Below are positions 7,371 through 15,272 of a DNA stretch of 64,000 nucleotides, piece by piece. The stretch is taken from contig JAJECA010000003.1 of the NCBI GenBank assembly GCA_022822265.1, positions 1-64,000 on the forward strand, read 5' to 3'. Position 1 is the stretch's first letter, and each line of letters opens with the position of its first letter. The notes beneath the pieces were generated by a model. It did not search any database and was not told where the DNA came from. It was given only the letters and a program-made list of their open reading frames with translations. The translations under genes and the position numbers were made by a program. The stretch comes from Acidimicrobiia bacterium. GTDB lineage: Bacteria > Actinomycetota > Acidimicrobiia > Acidimicrobiales > Bin134.

Positions 7371-7410
7371 CCACTTCTCGGGCGCGGCTGCAGTGCCGGG
7401 TTATCTCATG
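7320..7410. repeat. Dispersed repeat, copy 2 of 2
   Basis: Second copy of the segment at 5667-5758. Its right edge (ttatctcatg) supplies, on the minus strand, the codons Met-Arg-stop that end the truncated permease gene. Thus the edge of the repeat coincides with the loss of the permease 3' half. Confidence 0.75.
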
Positions 7411-8251
7411 GGCACGAAAACGTCGGCAAACACCAGGGGGGATGGGCGCCGAGGTCGCGGGCTGCCTCCATCTGCGCTCGGTCGATCCGCTCGGTTGCCG
7501 CGTACAGCGACAGCACCATGAACGGCAGCGCGGTGTAGACGAGTCCGAGGATCACTGCGAAACGGGTGTTGAGGAACACCACTCGATCCATTCCGAGCGT
7601 TTCCAGGAAATTGTTGATCGGCTCGGTGTTCGCCAGCAGGAACCGGATGGCGTAGGTTCGCACGAGCATCGACGTCCAAAACGGGATCATCACCGCGATC
7701 AGCAGGGCGTTCTTGGTCACCGTGCTGCGGCGCGACGAGATGAACACCGCCAGCAGCAGGGCGAGGGCGATGCAGAGCATCGTGGCCAGCGCCGAACACA
7801 CCGCCGACCGGGCGAAGACCGCGGTGTAGTTGTTGTATGCGCCGGCCAGGTGGTTTATTGCGACCAGCCCGCCGACGGTCCCGGCAATCGCCAGGCCCCG
7901 GGAGACTCAGCGGCCCAGATAGCGGGAAGCGGCGATGATCGGGATCGAAGTCACTGCTGCGGCAACGATGCCTCGCAATACCGCGGCGCCGATCGTGCCC
8001 CAGCCTGGGGTGGACCTGCGTCCCTTGGTCACGATCTGGTCCCAAGAATCGAGGGTTGCCTCCCAAACCACGCCGCCGCCGAGCGTGGGAGTAAAAGGCG
8101 AATAGACGACGATCAGCAAGCCGGGGACGACATAGGCCACCGAAATCCACAGCAGGCCGGGGGCGAGCAGCGGAGCAACGCGGCGCCGGTTGGGAGCAGG
8201 GGCGCGGGCAGGCTCCCCTGCTTTCGGCGGTGCGGTGTGCTCGGCCGTCAT
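7408..8251 (-). pseudogene. PotB-type ABC permease, truncated and with internal stop
   Basis: The start ATG overlaps the ATPase gene stop (ATGA). The N-terminus (PLLAPGLLWISVAYVVPGLL) and later LLIAVMIPFWTSMLVRTYAI, LGLVYTALPFMVLSLYAATE and RAQMEAARDLGAH are typical of spermidine/putrescine-type inner membrane permeases of the PotB class, including the start of the EAA loop. There is an in-frame TGA at 7907-7909 within ASRYLGR*VSRGLAIAG. A frame change near 7440 in a G run is followed by LVFADVFVPM and an abrupt end at the edge of the 7320-7410 repeat. The last transmembrane helices are missing. Not functional. Confidence 0.65.
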
Positions 8252-9384
8252 TCAACCAAGCACGCAGTGCCGTGCCTCCAGCCAGCGTCGACTCTGTCGC
8301 CGGGCCGCAGAAGGCCGAATGGATGGGTGCCGGCCTCGTTGTAGCGGGTGGCGACCAATTCCGAGCCGTCGGCAAGGCGGACGGTGCCGCGGGTGGAGTC
8401 GCCCAAGAACAGCAGCTCGCGCAGCTCGCCGGTCACGACCGCGTGATCGCGGGATTCGATGCCGCCCTCTGGGGCGAGCACGATGCGCTGGGGCCGGATG
8501 GCAATGACCACCTGCGTGCCAGGGCTCAGGCCAGCGGCACCCTCCGGAGCGCAAGTCAACCGGTGCCCCGACGGCAGCAGCACCTCGGTGCGGTCGCCGT
8601 CGCCCCCGACCACCGTGGCCTCCAGCATGTTCACCTCTCCGATGAACTCGGCGACAAAATGCAACGCAGGATGTTCGTAGACTTCCACAGGGGTGCCGAG
8701 TTGATGGATGCGCCCCTCGTCCATCACCGCGTTCCGATCGATCATCGTGATCGCCTCGGTCTGATCGTGGGTCACGAACGCGAAGGTCATGCCCAGGTCG
8801 TTGGGAAGGCGGGTCAACTCGAACCGCATGGCTCGACGGAGCTTGAGATCAAGGGCGCTGAGAGGTTCGTCGAGCAGCAACACGTCGGGCTTGATCACGA
8901 CTGCCCGGGCCAGCGCCATCCGCTGCTTTTGGCCTCCGGAGAGCTGGCCCGGGAAGCGGGACCGGAAGTCGGAGAGCTGCACGAGGTTCAGTGCTTCCTG
9001 CACCTTGCCCTCGATGGCCTGCTTGCTCCGCCGCTTCACCCGCAGCCCGAATGCGACGTTGTCGGCCTCCGTCATGTGGCCGAACAGCGCGTAGCCTTGT
9101 AAGATGGAGTTGACCGTCCTGCGGTGCGCCGGCGTGTCGGTCACGTCTTGGCCGCTGATGTACACCCGCCCCTCTGTGGGGCATTCGAACCCCGAGATCA
9201 TCCGAAGCGTGGTGGTCTTCCCGCACCCCGACGGGCCGAGCAGAGAGATGAACTCGCCGGCCTCGACTTCGAGGGCGACGGTATCGACGGCCACCGTCTG
9301 GCCGAAGCGCTTGGTCACCTTGCGCAGTGAGACCGTGCCCCACTCACCGTGCGGCTCCACGCTGTGAATCTCCCAATCCTGCAT
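8248..9384 (-). CDS. ABC transporter ATPase, polyamine/Fe-type (PotA-like)
   Basis: The 378-residue protein is an intact ABC ATPase. It has Walker A GPSGCGKTTT, Q-loop region ILQGYALFGHMTEADNVAFG, signature LSGGQKQRMALARAV, Walker B VLLLDEPLSALD, switch His in FVTHDQTEA and a C-terminal TOBE-like domain (VVIAIRPQRIVLAPEG). This is the PotA/FbpC class that energises PotB/PotC-type permeases. It is followed by a 4-bp overlap with the permease gene, which is broken. No PotC or PotD gene remains, so the ATPase is probably orphaned. An AT-rich promoter-like stretch lies upstream at about 9480-9510. Confidence 0.85.
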   Translation of the reverse strand: MQDWEIHSVEPHGEWGTVSLRKVTKRFGQTVAVDTVALEVEAGEFISLLGPSGCGKTTTLRMISGFECPTEGRVYISGQDVTDTPAHRRTVNSILQGYALFGHMTEADNVAFGLRVKRRSKQAIEGKVQEALNLVQLSDFRSRFPGQLSGGQKQRMALARAVVIKPDVLLLDEPLSALDLKLRRAMRFELTRLPNDLGMTFAFVTHDQTEAITMIDRNAVMDEGRIHQLGTPVEVYEHPALHFVAEFIGEVNMLEATVVGGDGDRTEVLLPSGHRLTCAPEGAAGLSPGTQVVIAIRPQRIVLAPEGGIESRDHAVVTGELRELLFLGDSTRGTVRLADGSELVATRYNEAGTHPFGLLRPGDRVDAGWRHGTACLVE

Positions 9385-9493
9385 CCTCCTCGCGGCCTTC
9401 AGCCACCAAGGGCTGAATCCGCGGCCTGCTAGGCCTCGGACCTGAGCATTTCCGGCAACATTGGCTCAGACCGCAGATAAATCAAAGAAATAT

Positions 9494-9499
9494 ATTATA
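9494..9499 (-). promoter_or_regulatory. Candidate -10 box of the potA-like gene
   Basis: In an unusually AT-rich stretch (9478-9512) the minus strand reads TATAAT at 9499-9494, about 110 bp upstream of the ATPase start. No convincing -35 hexamer is seen at 17 bp spacing. The stretch separates the ATPase gene from the end of the LysR pseudogene. Confidence 0.3.
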
Positions 9500-9563
9500 T
9501 GTAGACCATCATTCTCGTTTATGCAATGGGGCTGCTGCCTACCTGATCGGTGATCGGCGGACT

Positions 9564-10545
9564 ATTGACGGGGCAGCACCAGCGACGACCGCGCGAAAGC
9601 GGCGAAGACGTCGAGGCACCGGGGTGGTTTGCCATCTGCCCGGCGTGCGAGGCCCAGCCCGAGAGGCGGAATCTTGCTCTGACGGGGAACGTAGGAGACC
9701 CGACTCCCGTCTTGGGCGACATCCGTGGCCGGCAACAGGTTGAGAAGCTAGTACCCGAAGCCGTTGCCCACCAGTGTCCGCACCAGCGAGATGTCGGCGT
9801 GGCGGGCGACGGGGTCGTAGGCGACCCCGGTGGAGAGGAGCAGGGACATGAAGTACTCGCGGCTCAGCGGGAGGTCGAGCAGGATTTACGGTTCGCCCGC
9901 CAGGGCTTCGAGGACGATCTCCGCCTCCTCGGCAAGACGGTGAGAAGAACTGACCACCGCATGGGCTTCCTCGTCGAGAATGCGCTCGAAATCCACGCCT
10001 TGGCCCAGTTCGATGTCGTAGGTGGTGGCCGCATGCACGGCGCCGGATCGCAGCCACTCCAACAGCTCATCTTGAGTTCCTATGCGATTCTCCACGGCAA
10101 TTTCGGGATGGCGCTTGCGAAACCTGCGCACCAACGACGGGATGACGATGGGCGCCACTGTCACCAGCGATCCAACCATCACCCGCCCCGAGTCGTCCGA
10201 CACCGCCGCAGACATGCGAGCCTCGAACTCGGAGGCCCGAGACAGAGTAGCCCTTGCCACTGCCATCAACAGACTGCCCTCTGGAGTGCTCCTGGAACTG
10301 ACCGGACCCTAAACCCCAACACGACTTGCCACTGCCATCAACAGACCGCCCTCTGGAGTTAGCGAGACGCCCTGGCCGCGGTGTCGAACCAGAACACTGA
10401 CCCCCAGCATCCTCTCCAGATTCCGGATGGAAGTGGACAGGCCGGGCTGGGAGATGCCGATCTCATCGGCGACCCCGGTCATCGAGCCGTGCTCGGCCAC
10501 AGCCACAAAGTTCTCAAGCTCTCTCAGGGCGATACGCGTCTTCAT
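9564..10545 (-). pseudogene. LysR-type transcriptional regulator, two stops plus internal duplication
   Basis: The 5' part encodes a classic LysR winged HTH (LRELENFVAVAEHGSMTGVA, ISQPGLSTSIRNLERMLGVS, LVRHRGQGVSLTPEG). A 72-bp in-frame duplication carrying a TAG (10309-10311) follows. The effector domain then continues (VMVGSLVTVAPIVIPSLVRR, ILDEEAHAVVSSSHRLAEEA). The same frame runs through a TAA at 9886-9888 (GEP*ILLDLPLSREYF) and a TAG within GNGFGY*LLNLLPATDV, ending at 9564 after FAAFARSSLVLPRQ. Full length would be about 300 residues, normal for the family. It probably once controlled the adjacent polyamine-type transporter or a divergent gene. Confidence 0.75.
10253..10359. repeat. 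Short tandem duplication inside the LysR gene (72-bp period)
   Basis: The 35-bp block cttgccactgccatcaacag... occurs at 10253-10287 and again at 10325-10359 with one base difference. The 72-bp spacing keeps the frame, but the inserted codons include a TAG. This duplication alone would inactivate the regulator. Confidence 0.85.
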
Positions 10546-10677
10546 TTGTGAACAATGCAGTATCAGCCCACAACAGCACCATTTCTGCTGCCCGGGGTCG
10601 GCCGTCTGCTCTCCGGTATGGACCTTCCCGCTGTTCTATCCTGTTGCTTTGTCCCTACACGGGAGGCGACATCTATC

Positions 10678-10953
10678 GTGACGACGGAGCGATTCGAAGT
10701 GCCGCCAGCAGCGGTTCCGGCCCGGCGCACCCCTAGTTTCACCGCGGAATCCATGCCGCCTGCGCTCGGTCGTGCCCACCTCACCTCGGTGTGGGCTGAG
10801 TTGGTGGTGGAGAAGGGCTCGGTGCTGTTCACCGACGAGGCGTCACGCAACGTAAACGTGACAGCGGGACAGCGCACCGCCATACCTCCCGGCGTCCACC
10901 ACCACATCGAGCCAGCACAAGACGCGCTATTCCACATCCAGTTCTACCACTGA
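10678..10953 (+). CDS. DUF1971-like cupin protein
   Basis: I start at the GTG at 10678 because a gggaggcgac ribosome binding site sits 8 bp upstream; a longer in-frame opening overlaps the promoter region of the LysR gene. The 91-residue product (PSFTAESMPPALGRAHLTSV, WAELVVEKGSVLF, IPPGVHHHIEPAQDALFHIQ, FYH) fits the DUF1971/tellurite-resistance-associated cupin family in length and in the PGVHHH.EP..D..F.I.FY end. The conserved His cluster could bind a metal. Divergent from the LysR pseudogene. Physiological role unknown. Confidence 0.65.
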   Translation: MTTERFEVPPAAVPARRTPSFTAESMPPALGRAHLTSVWAELVVEKGSVLFTDEASRNVNVTAGQRTAIPPGVHHHIEPAQDALFHIQFYH

Positions 10954-10999
10954 ATGGCGCCGGGCTCGCCGCCTTCATCGACTCCGGGCCGCGGTCGCC

Positions 11000-11926
11000 C
11001 TAATACGGGACGATGACGACGCAGTCGGCCTGGACGGTGATCTCTTCGCCATTGCTGTTGGTGTAGGTGACGGGATCGAAGCAGACCGTGTACGGCTCGC
11101 CCCTGTCCCACAGCTGCTGCTCGAGGCTGAAGGCGTTTTCCTGCTGCTCGACCGACTGATAGCCGTTGGCGGCCTGGATCACGACCATGGAGTCTTCTGG
11201 AATATTGTCGACGGCCTCCCGCGCGTCTCTTCTGGCTTCCGCTTCCTCACGCGTCTTGGGGCGGACGGTTGCGTCGTAGTTGTGCTGTTCGTCGGTGTCG
11301 TCGACGCCGTTGTTGCCGTTGTCGATCGTGACCTTCTTGCCGTCGTTGTGGATGGCGACCACACCGTCGCCGGTGGGTGCCTCAGCCATGCAGGTGTATT
11401 GCGGATCGCCGGTGCAGGGATACTGGCCGGCGTTGCCGTCGTCGGCGTCTGTCTGCTGCGCTTGTTGAGAACCGGCTAGTTGCTGTGACTGGGCAACCGG
11501 AGCCGTCGAGCTCTGGTCGACGGTGCGGACGTCGCTCACCTCTACGGTCGCGCCGGGCTGTTGCGGCGCGAACGAGAAGCTGTAGCAGATGCCGTCGCTG
11601 TTCCCGCAGTTGGAACTGGTGCGGAAGCTGGCGTTCGTCTCCCCGGTCACTGTGACGGTTTGCGTCGATCCGCCAACGCTGGCGGTGAACGACACCCCCT
11701 CGCCGGGCGCGAAATAGCCGTCGCTGATCAACTGGCAAAAGACAAGTGGGTGCCTTGTCTCGCAGACCAGCGTGACCTCCGGGCCGTCGCCGCTGCCCTG
11801 AGTGCCACCCCCTCCACCGTCTCTTTGAGCGAGCGCGCCCGGGGCGGCGACAGCCAAGAGGCCGATGGTGAGGGCGACGAGGGCGACTACAGGCCGCGCC
11901 GTTAATTTTTGCCGGTGCTTGTGCAT
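11000..11926 (-). CDS. Secreted Gln/Asp-rich protein, unknown
   Basis: A 308-residue protein with a clear signal peptide (RPVVALVALTIGLLAVAAPG, cleavage near ALAQ) and then a Gly-rich linker. A Cys-containing beta-rich domain follows (LVCETRHPLVFCQLISDGYF, FSFAPQQPGATVEVSDV), then a Gln/Ala/Asp-rich linker, a CTGDPQYTCMAEAP motif and an acidic, charged C-terminal half (RPKTREEAEARRDAREAVDN, PYTVCFDPVTYTNSNGEEIT). Cys pairs suggest disulfides. No family recognised. Upstream of it lie two long C tracts (12078-12108). Confidence 0.5.
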   Translation of the reverse strand: MHKHRQKLTARPVVALVALTIGLLAVAAPGALAQRDGGGGGTQGSGDGPEVTLVCETRHPLVFCQLISDGYFAPGEGVSFTASVGGSTQTVTVTGETNASFRTSSNCGNSDGICYSFSFAPQQPGATVEVSDVRTVDQSSTAPVAQSQQLAGSQQAQQTDADDGNAGQYPCTGDPQYTCMAEAPTGDGVVAIHNDGKKVTIDNGNNGVDDTDEQHNYDATVRPKTREEAEARRDAREAVDNIPEDSMVVIQAANGYQSVEQQENAFSLEQQLWDRGEPYTVCFDPVTYTNSNGEEITVQADCVVIVPY

Positions 11927-12077
11927 TGTCGAACTCCTCGGTGGTTCCTAATTGTCGCGGACATTGCCGGTGGCGATGCGGTCGGAGGTGGCATTGGCGA
12001 CGGTGAGATAAGGGGCAAACTCCATGTCGACCTCGGAATCACCGCACCCTCATCCGTCCGCCTGCGGTCATCAAGTA

Positions 12078-12108
12078 CCCCCCCCCCCCCGCAAATCCAA
12101 CCCCCCCC
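12078..12108. repeat. Two homopolymeric C tracts (13 and 8)
   Basis: Thirteen C at 12078-12090 and eight C at 12101-12108 lie in the roughly 200-bp gap between the secreted protein gene (start 11926) and the MmgE/PrpD gene end (12128). They are similar in kind to the 11-base tract at 6415-6425. They may be slippage-prone. Otherwise I see nothing definite in this gap. Confidence 0.5.
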
Positions 12109-12127
12109 TCACGACTGGGGAGCAGGC

Positions 12128-13450
12128 TCATGGATGGGTTAGGCGGAGGAGTTTTTTTACCTCGGTGGTCTTGTCGAGGGGGTTGAGGCGGGCGGCGAGG
12201 TTCTCGGCATTCTGTTGGCCGATGACGGGCTGGGCGAGGTGGGCGAACTTGGCAAGGAGCCTGGCCCCTTGGGCCTCAGGGTCGGAGACCGGCTGGGCTA
12301 TGTCGTGGTGGGCGCGGAACTCGCCGTGATCGGCGCGGATCACAACTCTCGTTTGCGTTGCGGGCATCGAGGGATCGGCCTCGATGGCCACGCGGTCGAA
12401 AAATGCCTGCACCTCTGGCCGGTTGACAGGCTCGTCGCCGAAGCCGTCGATGCCGTCGAAACCGTGAACCAGCAGAGCCTGCGTGCCCCGGAGGCTGAAC
12501 TTGGCTTGCAGGCCCGTGGTCGGCGATGCGATCCCGCACACGTCGAGAATCGAGGGGTTCACCGTCAGGGTGATCTGCTCGATCTCGCCCACCTCCAAGC
12601 CCTGTCGGAGCAGCGACGAGGTGGCCTCGATTCCCGCATGGGTGAAATGGCAGGCGGCGTGGAACTTGAACAGGGTTCTCGGGGTGGCCCAGCCGTCGGC
12701 CCAACGGCCGAGCCTGCCTTCGTCGGCTGGGCCCGAGCCCGCGGCCTGGAACAGCCCTTGGTTGCCGTCGATGGCTTCTGGGGATGCGGTGTAGCCGCGT
12801 GCTGCGAGCAGCGCGGCGAGCAGGCCCCGCTCGGCTGCGGCGCCCGGATGCAGCGGTTTGGCCATGGTGCCGAAGTTGGCCTTCACACCGGCCGAGCTGC
12901 TGGCGGCCAGGCCCAGCGCCGCGCCGAACCGGTCGGCTTCAAGCCCCAGCAGCCAGCTGCATCCCGCCGCGGCGCCGAACACTCCGACAGTGGAGGTGAC
13001 ATGCCAGCCCTTGGCGTAGTGCTCCGGGCCGATCCCGGCGCCGATTCGGGCTTGGACTTCCGATCCCACCACATAGGCAGCAAGCAGGTCGGCCCCCGTC
13101 CGGCCTTCGGCCTCGCACAGGGCCAGCAACGCGGGAACCAGGGGCGCGGAGGGGTGGCCCCCCATGAAAGCAGACGAGTCGTCGAAGTCTAGCGCGTGGC
13201 CCGCCGCCCCGTTGATCAGCGCGGCCCGATATCGATCGGCTCGCTGCTTGGTCCCGATGAGGGTGCAATGGCCCGCTTGGGATGACAACTCGGCCCGCAG
13301 AATGGCCGAGAGGGGCTCCCGGCTGCCGGCCAGCGCGCACCCGAACCAGTCCAGAATGCTGTGGCCCGCGACTGCGGCCACTTCAGAGGGAACCTCGGCG
13401 ACCGCGAGTCTGCCGAATCGCTCCCAAAGCCGGTCGGCCAGGCCGCTCAT
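12128..13450 (-). CDS. MmgE/PrpD family protein (2-methylcitrate dehydratase-like)
   Basis: The 440-residue protein begins MSGLADRLWERFGRLAVAEV and has the family landmarks: ILDWFGCALAGSREPLSAIL, AALINGAAGHALDFDDSSAF with the following MGGHPSAPLVPALLAL, GWHVTSTVGVFGAAAGCSWL, HAACHFTHAGIEA and SLRGTQALLVHG. MmgE/PrpD enzymes are dehydratases or decarboxylases of tricarboxylic-like acids (PrpD, cis-aconitate decarboxylase, iminodisuccinate epimerase), so the substrate cannot be named from sequence. The start overlaps the stop of the upstream luciferase-like gene (ATGA), so the two are translated as a pair. Confidence 0.85.
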   Translation of the reverse strand: MSGLADRLWERFGRLAVAEVPSEVAAVAGHSILDWFGCALAGSREPLSAILRAELSSQAGHCTLIGTKQRADRYRAALINGAAGHALDFDDSSAFMGGHPSAPLVPALLALCEAEGRTGADLLAAYVVGSEVQARIGAGIGPEHYAKGWHVTSTVGVFGAAAGCSWLLGLEADRFGAALGLAASSSAGVKANFGTMAKPLHPGAAAERGLLAALLAARGYTASPEAIDGNQGLFQAAGSGPADEGRLGRWADGWATPRTLFKFHAACHFTHAGIEATSSLLRQGLEVGEIEQITLTVNPSILDVCGIASPTTGLQAKFSLRGTQALLVHGFDGIDGFGDEPVNRPEVQAFFDRVAIEADPSMPATQTRVVIRADHGEFRAHHDIAQPVSDPEAQGARLLAKFAHLAQPVIGQQNAENLAARLNPLDKTTEVKKLLRLTHP

Positions 13451-14214
13451 GGTCGCATCGCGTCCTGCACTGCCGCCAGATGGCTCTCGCTGGCTGTTTT
13501 GTCGAAGACCACCGCATCGTCGAATCCCATGGCGGCCAGCCGGTGGAGCCGCTCGACGGTCGGTCCGACATCGGCGCTGATCCGCACGTTTGCGACGATC
13601 GCCCGCCGCCCGCCCGCCTGCCGGAAGCGGGCCAAACCACCGGCGAGCTCCTCGTCGTCGGCAGAGGCGGCGGAGGCGATCCAGCCCGCCGCCTCTGCCG
13701 CGGCCCGCTCGATCCACGGTCCCCGCCAGCCGGCCAACAGCAGCTCTGGCCGATTGATCACTTGAGGCCAAGCACAGAGATCGCGCCCTTGTGCCCGGCC
13801 TTCCCGCACGAACATCCGCAGTTCCTGCCACTGCTGCTCGAACTGGGCGAAACGGGTATCGAACTCGCGGCCGAGCACCTCGAAATCCGCCCGGGTCGAA
13901 CCCGGTCCGACTCCGAACCGTACACGGCCCGGGGCGACGAGTTCGAGGGTGAACAGCCGGTGGGCCACCTCGGCGACATTGCGAACCGGGAGCTGCATGA
14001 TCCCGGTTCCCAACTCCACTGTTCGAGTGGCCCCGGCCGACACGGTGAGCGCCATCAGCGGATCGGGCAGCATGAAGCCCCGCCCGACAGCGTCGAAGGC
14101 CCACACCGACGAATAGCCCAGCCGCTCCATGGCCGCCGCCGCATCGGCGAGGCTGTCGGGCTCCAGCGGAACGCCGGAGCGGCCAAACACCGGAAGCGCT
14201 GCGCCGAGCCTCAT
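13447..14214 (-). CDS. Luciferase-like (LLM), probably F420-dependent oxidoreductase
   Basis: Starting at MRLGAALPVFGRSGVPLEPD, the 255-residue protein shows the LLM TIM-barrel pattern: RLGYSSVWAFDAV, GATRTVELGTGIMQLPVRNV, HRLFTLELVAPGRVRFGVGP and GSTRADFEVLGREFDTRFAQ. It is somewhat shorter than the typical 280-340 residues, lacking part of the insertion. The family uses FMN or F420; F420 is likely in an actinobacterium. It is coupled to the MmgE/PrpD gene by an ATGA overlap, implying a shared catabolic step on an unknown acid. Confidence 0.8.
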   Translation of the reverse strand: MRLGAALPVFGRSGVPLEPDSLADAAAAMERLGYSSVWAFDAVGRGFMLPDPLMALTVSAGATRTVELGTGIMQLPVRNVAEVAHRLFTLELVAPGRVRFGVGPGSTRADFEVLGREFDTRFAQFEQQWQELRMFVREGRAQGRDLCAWPQVINRPELLLAGWRGPWIERAAAEAAGWIASAASADDEELAGGLARFRQAGGRRAIVANVRISADVGPTVERLHRLAAMGFDDAVVFDKTASESHLAAVQDAMRP

Positions 14215-14401
14215 CTGTCCCCAATACTCCCACACCCAACGCCAGGGCCGCAGCCGATGCGACCGACCCCTCGGACCTGTCGCCGCCGTGTTGATTGCAG
14301 GGCCGCGGGGGTGCGGCAAGCCCACCTCGGCGACCGGCTCTGGGCCCTCCCGCTGAGCACCTTTTGGCAGGCGCCGCGGTAAACCCGCCCGGCCGACGCG
14401 A

Positions 14402-14427
14402 CCCCACCGCATCGGCGGGGATCTGAA
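14402..14427. repeat. Direct repeat flanking the MntA-HepT remnant, left copy
   Basis: The block ccccaccgcatcgg followed by a near-conserved tctgaag occurs here and at 15182-15208. The two copies bracket the toxin-antitoxin remnant almost exactly, about 780 bp apart. This may reflect insertion of the module or a deletion target. Confidence 0.5.
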
Positions 14428-14492
14428 GACTCCCTACAAGCCGGATCGCACTTCGATTTCGTGCGTGCTGGCCAGCGTGAGGGCTGGCTACG

Positions 14493-14791
14493 ATGATGGA
14501 CGTGAGTCGCCGCGATGAAGTGTTGGTGAAACAAGGGGTCGCGATCCGGGCCGCAGCCGAGCGCAACCGTGCCAGCGCCATCGCGCTGGTGGGATCGGTG
14601 GCCCGCGGCGAAGACTTTAATGACAGCGACTACGACTTTCTGGTCGACTTCGATAAGGGGGCCACCTTGTTCGACATCGGCGGGTTGGAGGCAGACCTCG
14701 AAGACCTGCTGGGTGCCCGAGTCGACGTTGTACCCCGGTCATGTCTGGTGATAGCTGTCGCGGGATGCTAGAAGACGCCATCCCGCTGTGA
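14493..14791 (+). pseudogene. mntA: MntA-type nucleotidyltransferase antitoxin, frameshifted
   Basis: The product begins [20 protein letters not shown] and has the hallmark minimal nucleotidyltransferase motif [20 protein letters not shown] (GSxARGxxxxxSDxD) and [15 protein letters not shown]. MntA antitoxins AMPylate their HepT partner. In the reading frame it ends early as [15 protein letters not shown] frame change near 14745 gives the expected end GMLEDAIPL and a TGA at 14789-14791 that overlaps the HepT GTG (GTGA). Broken. Confidence 0.6.
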
Positions 14792-15129
14792 CCCGAAGAG
14801 ACGATGAGCGGGTGTAAGACATCCTCGAGGTTTGCGGTCGCCTCGCCGAGATAGCGACCCAAGGCCGGTCCGCCTACGACGGCGACTGGGTGATCAGAGA
14901 CGCCGCGAATTACAACCTCACTGTCGTCTGAGAGGCCCTCGACAACCTCTCAGACGAGTTCGTTGTCCGCAATCCCGACCTTCCTGTGAGGCAGGCCAAG
15001 TCTCTTCGCAACAAGATAGCCCATGAGTACTTCATCGCAGACCACGTCATTTTGTGGGACACCGTCACCCAAGACGTGCCCGCCCTAGCGGCGATGCTCA
15101 CCGCAATCCGCGGCACGGCTAGTCGATAG
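14788..15129 (+). pseudogene. hepT: HepT-like toxin (HEPN RNase) with two in-frame stops
   Basis: From the GTG overlapping the antitoxin stop, the frame reads VTRRDDERV, TAA, DILEVCGRLAEIATQGRSAY, DWVIRDAANYNLTVV, TGA, EALDNLSDEFVVRNPDLPVR and KSLRNKIAHEYF. The last holds the RX4HXY catalytic motif (R-NKIA-H-E-Y) of HEPN/HepT ribonucleases. The length of 114 codons fits the family. Two nonsense codons of different kinds make it a dead toxin. Confidence 0.7.
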
Positions 15130-15181
15130 CACCTCAAGAATGCGCAGCTACTAGCGCAGTTGGCTAGTTGCTTGGTTGCGG

Positions 15182-15208
15182 CCCCACCGCATCGGCCAGG
15201 TTCTGAAG
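15182..15208. repeat. Direct repeat flanking the MntA-HepT remnant, right copy
   Basis: Second copy of the block at 14402-14427 (identical over ccccaccgcatcgg, then tctgaag). It lies between the dead hepT and the PQQ dehydrogenase gene. Confidence 0.5.
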
Positions 15209-15272
15209 GTTCTCCTGGGGGACGGTGGTTTTGCCGGGTCACGGTTTGAGGGCAGTGAGGGGCACCACGGCG

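Noticed and set aside
7148-8344. 398-codon plus-strand frame over the permease region
   Set aside because: Arg/His/Gln-rich antisense of the PotB-like gene with no domain.
139-15129. Genetic code change or programmed readthrough explaining the in-frame stops
   Set aside because: TAG, TAA and TGA all occur in frame, together with frameshifts and duplications, and intact genes nearby use all three as normal stops; decay or base errors fit better.
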